Source: CALEUX01 sp964608615 (GTDB lineage Bacteria; Bacteroidota; Bacteroidia; Bacteroidales; Marinilabiliaceae). From it: a stretch of DNA of 64,000 nucleotides. The translations under genes were made by a program, and so were the position numbers. Every line of letters begins with the position of its first letter. The stretch's first letter is position 1. The notes beneath the pieces are model-generated. The model saw nothing but the letters and a program-made list of their open reading frames with translations. It was not told the DNA's origin and searched no databases. The stretch spans positions 1 through 64,000 of the forward strand of contig CAZSQG010000008.1 of NCBI GenBank assembly GCA_964608615.1, given 5' to 3'. Positions 54,236 to 63,447 of this stretch are shown here, piece after piece.

Positions 54236-54862
54236 ATGATTGAAAAATTTATAATAAATATTGGACGACAACTTGGTAGTGGCGGTCGGCAAATAGGGAA
54301 AAAACTTGCAGAACAGCTCGATATTTCCTTTTATGATAAAGAACTTATCCAAATTGCTTCTCAGGAAAGCGGATTAGGAAAAAAGTTCTTTGAACAGATG
54401 GATGAAAAAGCAGGTCACAGCATTTTTGGAGGCCTGTTTGGTATGCGCAGCTCTTTAGTTGACGAGATTTATTCGAATTATTATCTGAGCAACGAAAGCT
54501 TGTTTCAAATGCAAAGTGATGTTATTCGGGATTTGGCCGACCAGAAATCGTGTCTTTTTGTGGGACGCTGTGCTGATTATATTCTGAAGGATAACATAAA
54601 TTGTTTAAATGTATTTATCAGTGCTGACATAAACGATCGCGTTAAGCGAGTAGCTGAAAATCATCAGATAACCGAAGATAAGGCCAAAGATATCCTTGAA
54701 AAAATGGAAAAAAAACGGGCCGTGTATTATAACTATTTCAGTAATAAAATATGGGGCTCAGCCGAATCGTATCATTTATGTGTTAACTCCTCTATTCTTG
54801 GAATTGATGATACAGTTGGCATTATACGCCAGTTTGCAGAAAAGCGTTTTGGTTTGAAATAG
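54236..54862 (+). CDS. Cytidylate kinase-like family protein
   Basis: 208 residues from ATG 54236; the frame opens two codons earlier at a TTG. N-terminal P-loop of the cytidylate kinase-like family (INIGRQLGSGGRQIGKKLAE), DISFYDKELIQIASQESG, CLFVGRCADYIL and VFISADINDRVKRV. This family is related to Cmk but differs from the housekeeping enzyme; its substrate is not settled. Often found beside transporters in anaerobes. Here it follows the MATE gene, and the link may be regulatory only. Confidence 0.88.
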   Translation: MIEKFIINIGRQLGSGGRQIGKKLAEQLDISFYDKELIQIASQESGLGKKFFEQMDEKAGHSIFGGLFGMRSSLVDEIYSNYYLSNESLFQMQSDVIRDLADQKSCLFVGRCADYILKDNINCLNVFISADINDRVKRVAENHQITEDKAKDILEKMEKKRAVYYNYFSNKIWGSAESYHLCVNSSILGIDDTVGIIRQFAEKRFGLK

Positions 54863-54899
54863 ATTGAAAATAATTAATCAAAGTATACTGTGGCGTAAG

Positions 54900-55538
54900 T
54901 TATTCTCCGAATTTACTGTTCATTTCTTGCTGGAACAGATCAATGTATTTGGCAACATGAAATCCATCTGTAAAACCGTGATGTACGTTAATGGAAATTG
55001 GCATTACTCTTTTAGTTCCAATTTCGGATGCTTTTCCGAATGATATTTTTGGAATACTATCTGCAAACTTAAAATTTCGGGCATGAGTTAAACCTGTAAA
55101 TTTTATCCATGGAATAGAAGAATAATGGATTACATCATTTCTATAGATATTATTATTCAATCCCAAACCCTTTGAGTTTTGAATTCGACGAATCTCAGTT
55201 GTCAGGTGATCATTAAAAACAGAAAAATCTTCATGGTAAGGAATGAATCCAAATCCAAAGGTGCCATCATCCCTACCTATGGTTGGAGATGCATTGATTG
55301 TATCGTATGCCACTATACCATCATCAACTATTCTATATTTAAATTCGGGTATCTGGTTAATTGCAACCAGTGATTTGTGCAGATAATAAGCAAAGAATGA
55401 ATATTTTTTATTTTTAGCATTGTTATATGCAACTGAACAATCAATATCTGTAACGATCCCGAAAAAAGGTTCGTCAAATTGGGAAAAGAAATCAAAATAT
55501 TCTTTTCTTTCCCAATTTTGTGCATCAATCCTTATCAT
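54900..55538 (-). CDS. Chloramphenicol acetyltransferase-like protein (CatA fold)
   Basis: 212 residues, the type-A CAT length. The catalytic motif HHxxxDG is intact as VHHGFTDGFHV near the C-terminus, and the N-terminal block NWERKEYFDFFSQFDEPFFG and SFGKASEIGTKRVMPISINV are CAT-like. It should be a trimeric acetyl-CoA-dependent O-acetyltransferase. Many chromosomal relatives in Bacteroidota and Firmicutes have no shown resistance role, so action on chloramphenicol is possible but unproven. It lies in a minus-strand, AT-rich, accessory-looking stretch with a methyltransferase gene upstream. Confidence 0.88.
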   Translation of the reverse strand: MIRIDAQNWERKEYFDFFSQFDEPFFGIVTDIDCSVAYNNAKNKKYSFFAYYLHKSLVAINQIPEFKYRIVDDGIVAYDTINASPTIGRDDGTFGFGFIPYHEDFSVFNDHLTTEIRRIQNSKGLGLNNNIYRNDVIHYSSIPWIKFTGLTHARNFKFADSIPKISFGKASEIGTKRVMPISINVHHGFTDGFHVAKYIDLFQQEMNSKFGE

Positions 55539-55640
55539 ATGTTTAGTATTGTCGGTATCTCGGAAATATGTTTTATTTCGTGATAGTTTTCTGTCATTTC
55601 TGTCATTTCGATCTTTTCATGTTCCCATGTTGTATGGAAT

Positions 55641-55654
55641 GGTATATATATACC
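55641..55654. promoter_or_regulatory. Perfect 14-bp palindrome upstream of the CAT-like gene
   Basis: GGTATATATATACC, about 100 bases before the start codon. AT-rich centre with GG/CC ends, like some operators; no regulator gene is adjacent. Confidence 0.35.
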
Positions 55655-55760
55655 GTAACCTCCAATCTTTATTGCTGAGATTCCTTGATTATATTGGTGT
55701 AAGCATCCTGTATTTATGATCTATTTATTAGTTAAGAATATTATTGGGTGGAATTGTGCA

Positions 55761-56651
55761 TTATTTTAATCGTGTTATTTTAACTGTTTTGTGTTTGAAG
55801 TCTGCGATATTATAACATTCTGTCTGAAATTTGTCCTTGTCAAGAAATTGTTCGATAAATGGCAGATCTGGAGCGTAATAAAAGGAACCACCAATTTTCA
55901 ACGATTGCAGTATGTCCATATATTTCCTTGCATATTCAATATAATTTCCATCTTCCCGTAAATGATGATGGTTAAAATGGTTTGAAAAACCAAGGTTGCT
56001 GATTATTGTCCCCCATTTTTTTATTCCATATTTAAATTCGAGCCAGTCGGCCTCTTTTAAATTGCTATTATTAAAAGAAAATCTATCGAATCCAAACGTT
56101 TCGAATCCTTTATTTTTTAAATGATTTGCTAATTCACCTTGTCTACCACATCCTATGTCTAATACGGGTTCCATTATTGTTGAGATATCAATATGGAGAA
56201 TCTCAATTTGCAATTCAGCTCTATATTCCGAGCAGACAACAGGTTCTAAAATCTGTCCTTTTTGAGAATAAGTGTTTTTAACAAAAGAGTTAGTTTTTAG
56301 TAACCATAATTTAAGATTACGATAGTGCAACTTTGATACTGCTTCAGCAGGTAAGTTTTGGCTTTTAATATTTGAAAATAAACTAACATAAATATTCCTT
56401 AAATCATTTTTCGATTGTTTGTTGAATGCGAAGTATTGATTAATTCTGCAAAGCTCAATGAGAGCCTTGTCTGTTGCATAATCTATTAATAAATCTTCAT
56501 GATCTTTGTTAATATTATTTAGGTTTTCGATAGCATGCAAAGTATTATTTGTGAATTTCATTGTGCTATCAGAATTAATGTGAAAGAGGTTTTTTCCTTT
56601 ATTAAATTCTATCTGTTTATCAATGTTTTTTTGAAGTTTATACATTAGCAT
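55761..56651 (-). CDS. AT-rich SAM-dependent methyltransferase-like protein
   Basis: 296 residues (ATG at 56651 or 56645). The N-terminal half (1-150) is helical, rich in Asn, Lys and Ile, and not recognised. The C-terminal half has a SAM motif PVLDIGCGRQGELANHLK (about 163-180), then FETFGFDRFSF (acidic residue of motif II) and GTIISNLGFSNHFNHHHLRE. A substrate is not evident. Base composition is lower in GC than the surrounding housekeeping genes, as judged by eye, suggesting recent acquisition. Neighbouring genes in the same direction are 140-220 bases away, so each may have its own promoter. Confidence 0.75.
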   Translation of the reverse strand: MLMYKLQKNIDKQIEFNKGKNLFHINSDSTMKFTNNTLHAIENLNNINKDHEDLLIDYATDKALIELCRINQYFAFNKQSKNDLRNIYVSLFSNIKSQNLPAEAVSKLHYRNLKLWLLKTNSFVKNTYSQKGQILEPVVCSEYRAELQIEILHIDISTIMEPVLDIGCGRQGELANHLKNKGFETFGFDRFSFNNSNLKEADWLEFKYGIKKWGTIISNLGFSNHFNHHHLREDGNYIEYARKYMDILQSLKIGGSFYYAPDLPFIEQFLDKDKFQTECYNIADFKHKTVKITRLK

Positions 56652-56791
56652 AAATAATTCTTAATATTCTGAAGAGTGATTCTTTTGGATATTATACAAT
56701 ACAGATATCCGGTATGCATATCCTTTAATTTAGCTTTCCCAAGCTTAAAATTAGTGCTTTTGTGATGATGTATCCATAAGATTAATGAGTG

Positions 56792-57028
56792 TTACTTATT
56801 GTGCGAGCCATCACAAAAAGGTTTGTTTTTTGTTTCTTTGCACATACATAAATGCTGTGTTTTACTTTCTTCTGCTGTAAAAATTAAAGGTTTAATGTTT
56901 GTTGTTTTATGTGATGCGTCACAGAATGGTTGTTTTTTTGATAAACCACATGCACACCAGGCATAGGTTATTCCTTTTTTAAGATCAATAGCCATTGGCT
57001 GATCTCCTGCTCTTTTTGGTGTATCCAT
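56792..57028 (-). CDS. Double CDGSH-type iron-sulfur protein
   Basis: 78 residues with two CDGSH motifs in tandem: CACGLSKKQPFCDASH and CMCKETKNKPFCDGSH. Each should bind a [2Fe-2S] cluster with three Cys and one His. The protein is like the mitoNEET-related miner2/CISD3 type in its two-motif layout. A cytosolic redox or Fe-S storage role is likely; details are unknown. It is a single small gene. Confidence 0.92.
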   Translation of the reverse strand: MDTPKRAGDQPMAIDLKKGITYAWCACGLSKKQPFCDASHKTTNIKPLIFTAEESKTQHLCMCKETKNKPFCDGSHNK

Positions 57029-57184
57029 GATTCTTGATTTAGGGGATGAGAATTATTAGAATTTATATCAATCACTCTCAAAGATAATTATTTTTAAGAT
57101 GGTATGTTTTGGATTTTTATAATAAATGTAAACCAAAGAGTAAATTTAATGAGTTACTAAGATCGGGTTCTATAACGAAATAAC

Positions 57185-57290
57185 TTGTAACTATTCAGGA
57201 GGGTTGTAAAATGATTTACATGACAAAATATTAAACGCAAAGGGCGCAAAGTTATTTAAACGCAAAGGGCGCAAAGTAAATTAGTAATAA
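57185..57290 (+). repeat. Dispersed intergenic repeat, copy B
   Basis: Matches the reverse complement of 33258-33331 over 74 bases with two differences. In this copy the phrase AAACGCAAAGGGCGCAAAGT appears twice in tandem (57233-57252 and 57258-57277). The shared TTAGTAATA beyond it marks the far end. Confidence 0.8.
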
Positions 57291-57361
57291 ACTCTATGCT
57301 TTCTTTACGATTTTCTGTGGGCTCTTTGTCGTTAATTCTACGTTGTTCAACGCCTGTCAAT

Positions 57362-57392
57362 TTGATGATGCCAAAAGATTGTATTAATTTTG
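57362..57392 (+). promoter_or_regulatory. Promoter of purM
   Basis: TTG at 57362-57364, exactly 20 bases, then TAATTTTG at 57385-57392; leader of about 20 bases to the GTG start. Confidence 0.75.
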
Positions 57393-57417
57393 TGTTTTAA
57401 AATAAACCATAAAAAAA

Positions 57418-58587
57418 GTGAATCCCGAATTAAGATATAACCAGCGTGGTGTTTCAGCATCCAAGGAAGATGTTCATCAGGCCATTAAGAACATTGACAA
57501 AGGGTTGTTTCCAAAAGCTTTTTGTAAAATTGTGCCCGACATACTGACTGGCGACCCCCTATACTGTAATATTATGCATGCCGACGGGGCCGGAACAAAG
57601 TCGTCGTTGGCATATCTTTATTGGCGTGAAACAGGCGATTTATCGGTTTGGAAAGGTATAGCGCAGGATGCCATCATCATGAATCTTGATGATTTGCTTT
57701 GTGTTGGTGCAACTGAAAATATTATTCTTTCATCCACCATTGGACGAAATAAAAATCTTATACCAGGCGAAGTTGTTTCGGCCATCATTAATGGCACCGA
57801 AGAAATTCTGTCTAAACTAAGGGATTCAGGCATTTCCATTTACTCAACTGGTGGAGAAACGGCTGATGTGGGCGATTTAGTGCGCACAATTATAGTGGAT
57901 TCAACTGTAGTAGCCCGTATGAAGCGTACAGATGTGATCTCGAACCATCGCATTGAAGCCGGCGATGTAATTGTTGGTCTCTCATCATTTGGACAGGCAA
58001 CTTACGAAGATAATTACAACGGTGGCATGGGCAGTAATGGGTTAACCTCAGCTCGTCATGATGTGTTTGCTAATTATCTGGCAGCAAAATACCCTGAAAG
58101 CTTCGACTCTCAGGTGCCATCGGATTTAATTTATTCGGGTAATTACTCGCTGACTCAACAAATTGAAAATATTGGACTAGATGCCGGGAAACTTGTGTTA
58201 TCGCCGACTCGTACCTACGCTCCGGTTGTGAAGAAAGTCCTGGAGAATTATCGTGCAAATATTCACGGAATGGTTCACTGTTCAGGTGGGGCCCAAACAA
58301 AAGTACTGCACTTTGTGGACAACCTTCATATTATTAAGGACAACTTGTTTGATGTGCCTCCTTTGTTTCGCATAATACAAGAATCGTCACAAACGCCATG
58401 GAGTGAGATGTATAAGGTTTTCAATATGGGTCATCGTTTCGAGTTTTATGTAAAGCCCGAACTAGCTGAAGAAATTATAGCCATTGCAGCGGCTTTTAAC
58501 ATTGAAGGTCGTGTGGTGGGCCGCTGTGAAACTGCCGAAAAGGCCAAGCTTACCATCAGGAGTGGATTTGGAGAGTTTTTTTATTAG
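57418..58587 (+). CDS. purM: Phosphoribosylformylglycinamidine cyclo-ligase (AIR synthase)
   Basis: 389 residues starting at GTG 57418. The start fits the promoter position and the family N-terminus (NPELRYNQRGVSASKEDVHQ). It is longer than E. coli PurM (345) and of the form usual in Bacteroidales. AIR-synthase features are ADGAGTKSSLAYLYW, MNLDDLLCVGA, STGGETADVGDLVRT and HCSGGAQTKVLHF. It closes the imidazole ring in purine synthesis with ATP. The following genes prfA and pyrF are its regular neighbours in this group. Confidence 0.92.
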   Translation: MNPELRYNQRGVSASKEDVHQAIKNIDKGLFPKAFCKIVPDILTGDPLYCNIMHADGAGTKSSLAYLYWRETGDLSVWKGIAQDAIIMNLDDLLCVGATENIILSSTIGRNKNLIPGEVVSAIINGTEEILSKLRDSGISIYSTGGETADVGDLVRTIIVDSTVVARMKRTDVISNHRIEAGDVIVGLSSFGQATYEDNYNGGMGSNGLTSARHDVFANYLAAKYPESFDSQVPSDLIYSGNYSLTQQIENIGLDAGKLVLSPTRTYAPVVKKVLENYRANIHGMVHCSGGAQTKVLHFVDNLHIIKDNLFDVPPLFRIIQESSQTPWSEMYKVFNMGHRFEFYVKPELAEEIIAIAAAFNIEGRVVGRCETAEKAKLTIRSGFGEFFY

Positions 58588-58720
58588 GTAATTAGGTTAT
58601 TGATGGGAGGTGAAAAGATAATTTGTATTGATTGTTTTTTTATCTGAGCATCTCAAATATCTAATTAATCCAATTGTAATAATATCTCTAGATTCAATTA
58701 TACTTATTTCAGATAAAATT

Positions 58721-59809
58721 ATGGCAATAAATAGTTCACTGCTTGAAAAACTTCAAACCATCCGGCTTCGGTTCGAAGAGATTGGTCAGCAATTAACCGA
58801 CCCATTGGTTATTAGCGATACCAAGCGCTACGTGAAGCTTAACAAGGAATATAAGGATCTTGAGGATCTTGTTACTGTTTCAAAAGAATATAGAAATCTT
58901 ATTGAAAACGTTCAGAGTACCAAGGCGCTTTTAAAAGAGGAAAGCGATGAGGAGATGCGTGAAATGGCCAGGCAGGAACTCGATGAAATGGAAGAGAGCC
59001 TTCCTCGTATGGAAGAGGAAATTAAACTGTTGTTACTGCCTTCTGATCCACAGGATAATAAAAATGCAGTGGTGGAGATTCGTGGTGGTACAGGTGGCGA
59101 TGAGGCAGCCATTTTTGCAGGAGATTTGTTCCGTATGTACACTAAGTTTTGTGAGCGTAAAGGATGGCGAATGGAGGTTACCAACGTGTCTGAAGGAACT
59201 TCGGGTGGTTACAAGGAAGTTGTTTTTAATGTTTCAGGTAATGGCGTGTATGGTGTTATGAAATACGAGTCTGGTGTTCACCGGGTTCAGCGGGTTCCGC
59301 AAACTGAAACGCAGGGACGCGTGCATACATCGGCGGCATCAGTAGCTGTACTTCCCGAAGCCGAGGAGTTTGACGTTAATATCCGCATGGAAGATATACG
59401 TAAGGACACCTACTGTTCATCGGGACCGGGAGGTCAGTCGGTAAATACCACTTACTCGGCCATTCGTTTAACGCACATACCAACCGGTATTGTTGTAACC
59501 TGTCAGGACCAGAAATCGCAGCTTAAAAACTTCGATAAGGCATTGATTGAGCTTCGTACACGAATTTATAATTTGGAATACCAGAAGTTCATGGACGAAA
59601 TTGCCTCAAAACGTAAGACCATGGTTTCTACTGGCGACAGATCGGCCAAAATTAGAACGTATAACTATCCGCAGGGAAGGGTTACTGACCATCGCATAAA
59701 CTTTACTCTTTACAATTTACCTTCTGTATTGGATGGTGATTTGCAAGGCCTTATTGACAAGCTGCAAATGGAAGAAAATGCAGAGAGATTAAAGGAAAGC
59801 GAAATATAG
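58721..59809 (+). CDS. prfA: Peptide chain release factor 1
   Basis: 362 residues from ATG 58721 (MAINSSLLEKLQTIRLRF). The frame runs 31 codons further upstream through an Ile-rich stretch that is not family-like. The GGQ motif that triggers hydrolysis is in SSGPGGQSVN. The PxT stop-codon recognition tripeptide appears as PQT in RVPQTETQGR, where E. coli has PAT. The sequence after GGQ (TTYSAIRLTHIPTGIVVTCQ) is the form I know from Bacteroidota RF1. It releases peptides at UAA and UAG. It sits between purM and pyrF. Confidence 0.96.
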   Translation: MAINSSLLEKLQTIRLRFEEIGQQLTDPLVISDTKRYVKLNKEYKDLEDLVTVSKEYRNLIENVQSTKALLKEESDEEMREMARQELDEMEESLPRMEEEIKLLLLPSDPQDNKNAVVEIRGGTGGDEAAIFAGDLFRMYTKFCERKGWRMEVTNVSEGTSGGYKEVVFNVSGNGVYGVMKYESGVHRVQRVPQTETQGRVHTSAASVAVLPEAEEFDVNIRMEDIRKDTYCSSGPGGQSVNTTYSAIRLTHIPTGIVVTCQDQKSQLKNFDKALIELRTRIYNLEYQKFMDEIASKRKTMVSTGDRSAKIRTYNYPQGRVTDHRINFTLYNLPSVLDGDLQGLIDKLQMEENAERLKESEI

Positions 59810-60078
59810 GAAGACAGAAGGGAGATAGAGATCTTTTATATTGAGAATATATTTGTTTAATAGCGTTTTTCGACATACCTTAAATCAGCAAGTCAGAGCT
59901 TTACTGTATAGTCAGTCAGACGTTATGCTTAAGTTTCAGGTTTATGTGAACCGCTGATTATTATAGTAATGCTTACGGATTTAGGAACTAAAAGAGAAAA
60001 GGACTTTTGATAAATTATTAAGATCTCATTTTTTGTATAACCCTTTTGAATTTAATGTTTGCCTTAAATAATTGACTA

Positions 60079-60900
60079 ATGACTTCAGCCGATCTTTTTT
60101 CCCAAATTAAAGCTAAAAAAAGCTTCCTGTGTGTTGGATTGGATACCGACATTCAGAAAATTCCCCGTTTTTTGCTGGATACCACTGATCCTATTTTTGC
60201 CTTTAACAAAGAAATTATTGATGCTACTCACGATTTATCCGTAGCCTATAAACCAAACCTGGCCTTTTACGAAAGTCTTGGTGTTAATGGCTGGAATAGC
60301 CTCGAAAAAACGGTTAATTATATACGTTATAGCTATCCCAACATATTTATTATTGCTGATGCCAAACGTGGCGATATTGGCAATACCTCAAGCCTTTATG
60401 CCCGGGCCTTTTTTGAAACAATGGACTTTGATGCTGTTACAGTAGCGCCATATATGGGTGAAGATTCCATAAAACCATTTCTTACCTATGTGGATAAGTG
60501 GATTATTTTGCTTGCTCTCACTTCAAACAAAGGGGCCGATGATTTTCAGTATATGACCGAAAGAGGGGAGCGTCTTTTTGAGCGGGTGTTAAAGAAATCA
60601 TCTCAATGGGGTAATGATGAAAATATGATGTATGTTGTTGGTGCCACACGCGCTGAGATGATTGCGGATATTCGCAAGATAATCCCCAACCATTTTTTGC
60701 TGGTTCCGGGTGTGGGTGCCCAAGGCGGTAGTCTGTCCGAAGTGGCCAAATACGGCATGAACAAACAATGTGGACTATTAGTTAATTCGTCGCGCCAGAT
60801 AATTTATGCAGGTTCGGACGAGAATTTTGCACTTATGGCACGTGAGGCTGCCATTGAGGTAAGAGACGAGATGGCTGTACTGCTTGATAAGTATTTGTAG
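60079..60900 (+). CDS. pyrF: Orotidine 5'-phosphate decarboxylase
   Basis: 273 residues, the longer type-2 form of OMP decarboxylase. Catalytic Lys/Asp motif IIADAKRGDIGNTS is present, as are CVGLDTDIQKIP at the N-terminus and the phosphate-binding LVPGVGAQGGSLSEV with LVNSSRQIIYA. It makes UMP from OMP in pyrimidine synthesis. It follows prfA after 270 bases and precedes a hydrolase gene by 65 bases. Confidence 0.97.
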   Translation: MTSADLFSQIKAKKSFLCVGLDTDIQKIPRFLLDTTDPIFAFNKEIIDATHDLSVAYKPNLAFYESLGVNGWNSLEKTVNYIRYSYPNIFIIADAKRGDIGNTSSLYARAFFETMDFDAVTVAPYMGEDSIKPFLTYVDKWIILLALTSNKGADDFQYMTERGERLFERVLKKSSQWGNDENMMYVVGATRAEMIADIRKIIPNHFLLVPGVGAQGGSLSEVAKYGMNKQCGLLVNSSRQIIYAGSDENFALMAREAAIEVRDEMAVLLDKYL

Positions 60901-60965
60901 AATCTCGATTGAGTAAACTATACTCACACAGGTTATACGACAACTTAAAAACAAATTGTATACGT

Positions 60966-61838
60966 ATGAAAACTACATTATTTTTTATTGCCATTTTCTT
61001 TTCCTTGCTTCAATTAAGTTGCAATAATGCCCCGCAAGGCTTTAAGACCATTGAAAGAGATGGAGTTAAAATTGTGTGCCAGATGGCTGGTAGGGGCGAT
61101 ACTACCCTCTTATTTGTACATGGAGCATTTATTGATATGAATTATTGGAAGTCGCAGATTGAATTCTTTAAAAATAAATACAGAGTGGTAGTTATGGATT
61201 TACCTGGTCATGGAAAATCGGGGAAAAACCGCGATTTGTGGACTATGCAGGAATATGGGAAGGATGTTTGCGAAGTGATAAATCAATTAGAGCTAAAAAA
61301 CGTAGTGATGATTGGACACTCCATGAGTGGATCAATTATTCTTGAGGCTGCTGAGAATTGCCCGGGATCAATCATAGGGTTGGTGGGAGTTGATAATTTT
61401 AAGAGTGCAGGCGCAGATGTGTCCGAAGAACTTCAGGGGCAGATTGACCAGCTTTTGGTTATGCTTGAAAAAGATTTTGCCGGCACCTCCGAGTCTTTTG
61501 CCAGGCAGGTGCTTGTATCGAACTCAACCCCTGAAATCATTGCAGGTAGGGTTACAAACGACTTTAAAACTATGGATAAAACCATTGGTATTAAAGTGAT
61601 TAAATCGGCTTTTGAATATTCAGTCCGTGATAAAGAGCTGTTGAACAGATTAAGATTCAAGTTGAACCTGATAAATGTGGAAAACTTACCCACTGATAAA
61701 TTACTTCTTGAGAAAAATGCACATTCCGGTTTCGCCGTTTTTGAGGTACATGCTACAAGTCACTATCCTATGATTGAGAACCCAAATGAGTTCAACCAGA
61801 TTCTGCATGGCATTGTTGCAACTATGGGCAAGAATTAA
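60966..61838 (+). CDS. Alpha/beta-hydrolase lipoprotein
   Basis: 290 residues from ATG 60966; upstream in-frame codons lack a good start. A lipoprotein signal (TTLFFIAIFFSLLQLSC, Cys about 18) precedes an alpha/beta-hydrolase fold: LLFVHGAFIDMNYW (oxyanion loop), MDLPGHGKSGKNRDLW, the nucleophile elbow GHSMSG and a late catalytic His in ATSHYPMIENP. It is a secreted esterase- or amidase-like enzyme of unknown substrate, tethered to a membrane. Confidence 0.88.
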   Translation: MKTTLFFIAIFFSLLQLSCNNAPQGFKTIERDGVKIVCQMAGRGDTTLLFVHGAFIDMNYWKSQIEFFKNKYRVVVMDLPGHGKSGKNRDLWTMQEYGKDVCEVINQLELKNVVMIGHSMSGSIILEAAENCPGSIIGLVGVDNFKSAGADVSEELQGQIDQLLVMLEKDFAGTSESFARQVLVSNSTPEIIAGRVTNDFKTMDKTIGIKVIKSAFEYSVRDKELLNRLRFKLNLINVENLPTDKLLLEKNAHSGFAVFEVHATSHYPMIENPNEFNQILHGIVATMGKN

Positions 61839-62004
61839 AACAAATATTCAAAGTGATTTATTTATGGGCCGGTTAAGATGGTTAGTATCGTGATAAAACA
61901 TCAATAAAGAGCTTGAAGTTTTGATACTTTTAATTTGCTGAAATTCAAATATTCATGTAACATCTGTTTTTGTTTTTTACTAACTTAGTGAAAAACTTAA
62001 ACCC

Positions 62005-63282
62005 ATGACGGAAGAATTACTGCAATACCTTTGGAAATTCCGTTTATACAAACAGGGACTATACTCAACGTATGACGGGCAAGCACTGGAAATTATTCAT
62101 CCGGGACTTCATAATTTTGATTCAGGCCCCGACTTCTTTAATGCTAAAGTTAAAATTGGTGATACTCTTTGGGCCGGGAATGTTGAAATTCATCAAAAAT
62201 CATCGGATTGGAACAGGCACGGTCATCACACCAATAAAGCATACGACAATGTTATTTTGCATGTTGTGGCTCAAAACGATACAGAGGTGAGAAACTCCTC
62301 CGGTATAGTTATTCCAGCCTGGGAATTACCTGTTGAACAATATCACCTAAGAAACTACGAATCGCTGCTTAAAAACCACCATTGGATACCATGCGAGCCC
62401 TTTCTGACTCAAGTTAACAAATTGGAGGTTAATAACTGGGTTGAGCGTATGACTATTGAAAAACTTGAAACTAAAATGGTAGTTATACGGCAAATGCTGA
62501 ATCAATATAGAAACGATTGGGATGAGGTGTTTTACGTTCTTTTAGTACGTAATTTTGGATTTGGTATTAATGGACAACCGTTTGAGCAGTTAGCCCGGCA
62601 TACACCCTGGAAAATTGTGCTTAAAAATAATGATAAACTATTAAGACTGGAAGCTCTATTTCTTGGACAAGCAGGGTTTCTTTCCGATCTGATTTATGAA
62701 GATGATTATGTACGAGCTCTTCATCACGAATATTGTTTTCTTTCACAAAAATATCAACTCAACCTGGTTCCCCAGTTTCATTGGAAGTTCTTACGACTCC
62801 GGCCTTCTAATTTTCCAACAATAAGGCTTGTGCAGTTAGCTCAATTGTTCTATCAGAGTAATGCGTTTTTTAGTCGCATACTTGCAACCGGTGATATTGA
62901 ATCATTAGTTAGGCTTTTTAGTGTTGAAGCGAGCGAATATTGGAATAATCATTACCGGCCAGGCGCAGAATCGATAAATCAATCGAAACACATGGGGAAA
63001 TCATCGGTAGATTTATTAGTAATTAATACCATTATTCCACTTGTATTTGCTTATGGCAAGCTGCGCGATAATGATTCGTTTTGTGAGAAAGCTCTGAATT
63101 GGTTGGATTCTATGAAAGCGGAAAATAATACAATCATTAATGGATGGCGAAAAATTGGAATTTCAGCTGAAAATGCTTCGCAATCGCAAGGTCTTGTTTT
63201 TTTGAAACAACAATACTGCTTACATCATAAGTGTCTTCATTGTCGTGTTGGACATCTGGTTATTTCAAAAAGAACAGAGTAA
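62005..63282 (+). CDS. DUF2851 family protein
   Basis: 425 residues. The N-terminal block matches DUF2851, conserved in Bacteroidota: EELLQYLWKFRLY, HPGLHNFDSGPDFFNAKVKI, WAGNVEIHQKSSDWNRHGHH and YDNVILHVVAQND. The His/Asp/Glu-rich region (D-GPDF, GNVEIH) resembles a restriction-endonuclease-like core, so a nuclease role has some appeal but is unproven. The C-terminus carries a Cys/His cluster (CLHHKCLHCRVGH) that could bind zinc. Monocistronic. Confidence 0.88.
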   Translation: MTEELLQYLWKFRLYKQGLYSTYDGQALEIIHPGLHNFDSGPDFFNAKVKIGDTLWAGNVEIHQKSSDWNRHGHHTNKAYDNVILHVVAQNDTEVRNSSGIVIPAWELPVEQYHLRNYESLLKNHHWIPCEPFLTQVNKLEVNNWVERMTIEKLETKMVVIRQMLNQYRNDWDEVFYVLLVRNFGFGINGQPFEQLARHTPWKIVLKNNDKLLRLEALFLGQAGFLSDLIYEDDYVRALHHEYCFLSQKYQLNLVPQFHWKFLRLRPSNFPTIRLVQLAQLFYQSNAFFSRILATGDIESLVRLFSVEASEYWNNHYRPGAESINQSKHMGKSSVDLLVINTIIPLVFAYGKLRDNDSFCEKALNWLDSMKAENNTIINGWRKIGISAENASQSQGLVFLKQQYCLHHKCLHCRVGHLVISKRTE

Positions 63283-63417
63283 GCTTAAGAACACCTGGCT
63301 ATGGGCCTATGCCGGACGAGTGAGAATATATTGTATATGTTGCTATAACCAACTAATTCCAATAGCAAATTATGCATACTTATTCTTATAATATTCAACT
63401 ATCTCTACAAAAACTAC

Positions 63418-63425
63418 TATATTTG
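63418..63425 (+). promoter_or_regulatory. -7 box of the AbiEi gene
   Basis: TATATTTG, 22 bases before the ATG. No TTG at the standard distance. Confidence 0.45.
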
Positions 63426-63447
63426 TGTCGAAGTTAAATAATAAAAG

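Larger units (their letters stand above)
57029..57417. other. Intergenic region with repeat copy B and purM promoter
   Basis: The left part is AT-rich with no gene. The centre is a dispersed repeat (57185-57290). The right end has the promoter at 57362-57392. Confidence 0.6.

Noticed and set aside
54900..55538. Calling the CAT-like gene a chloramphenicol resistance gene
   Set aside because: The catalytic motif is present, but many chromosomal relatives have no shown resistance role; sequence alone does not prove the substrate.
57233..57277. Tandem CGCAAAGGGCGCAAAG units as the start of a CRISPR array
   Set aside because: Only two units in direct contact, without spacers and without cas genes; the whole block is a dispersed intergenic repeat.
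58628..58720. 31-codon N-terminal extension of release factor 1
   Set aside because: Ile-rich and not part of the RF1 family; the normal N-terminus begins at 58721.
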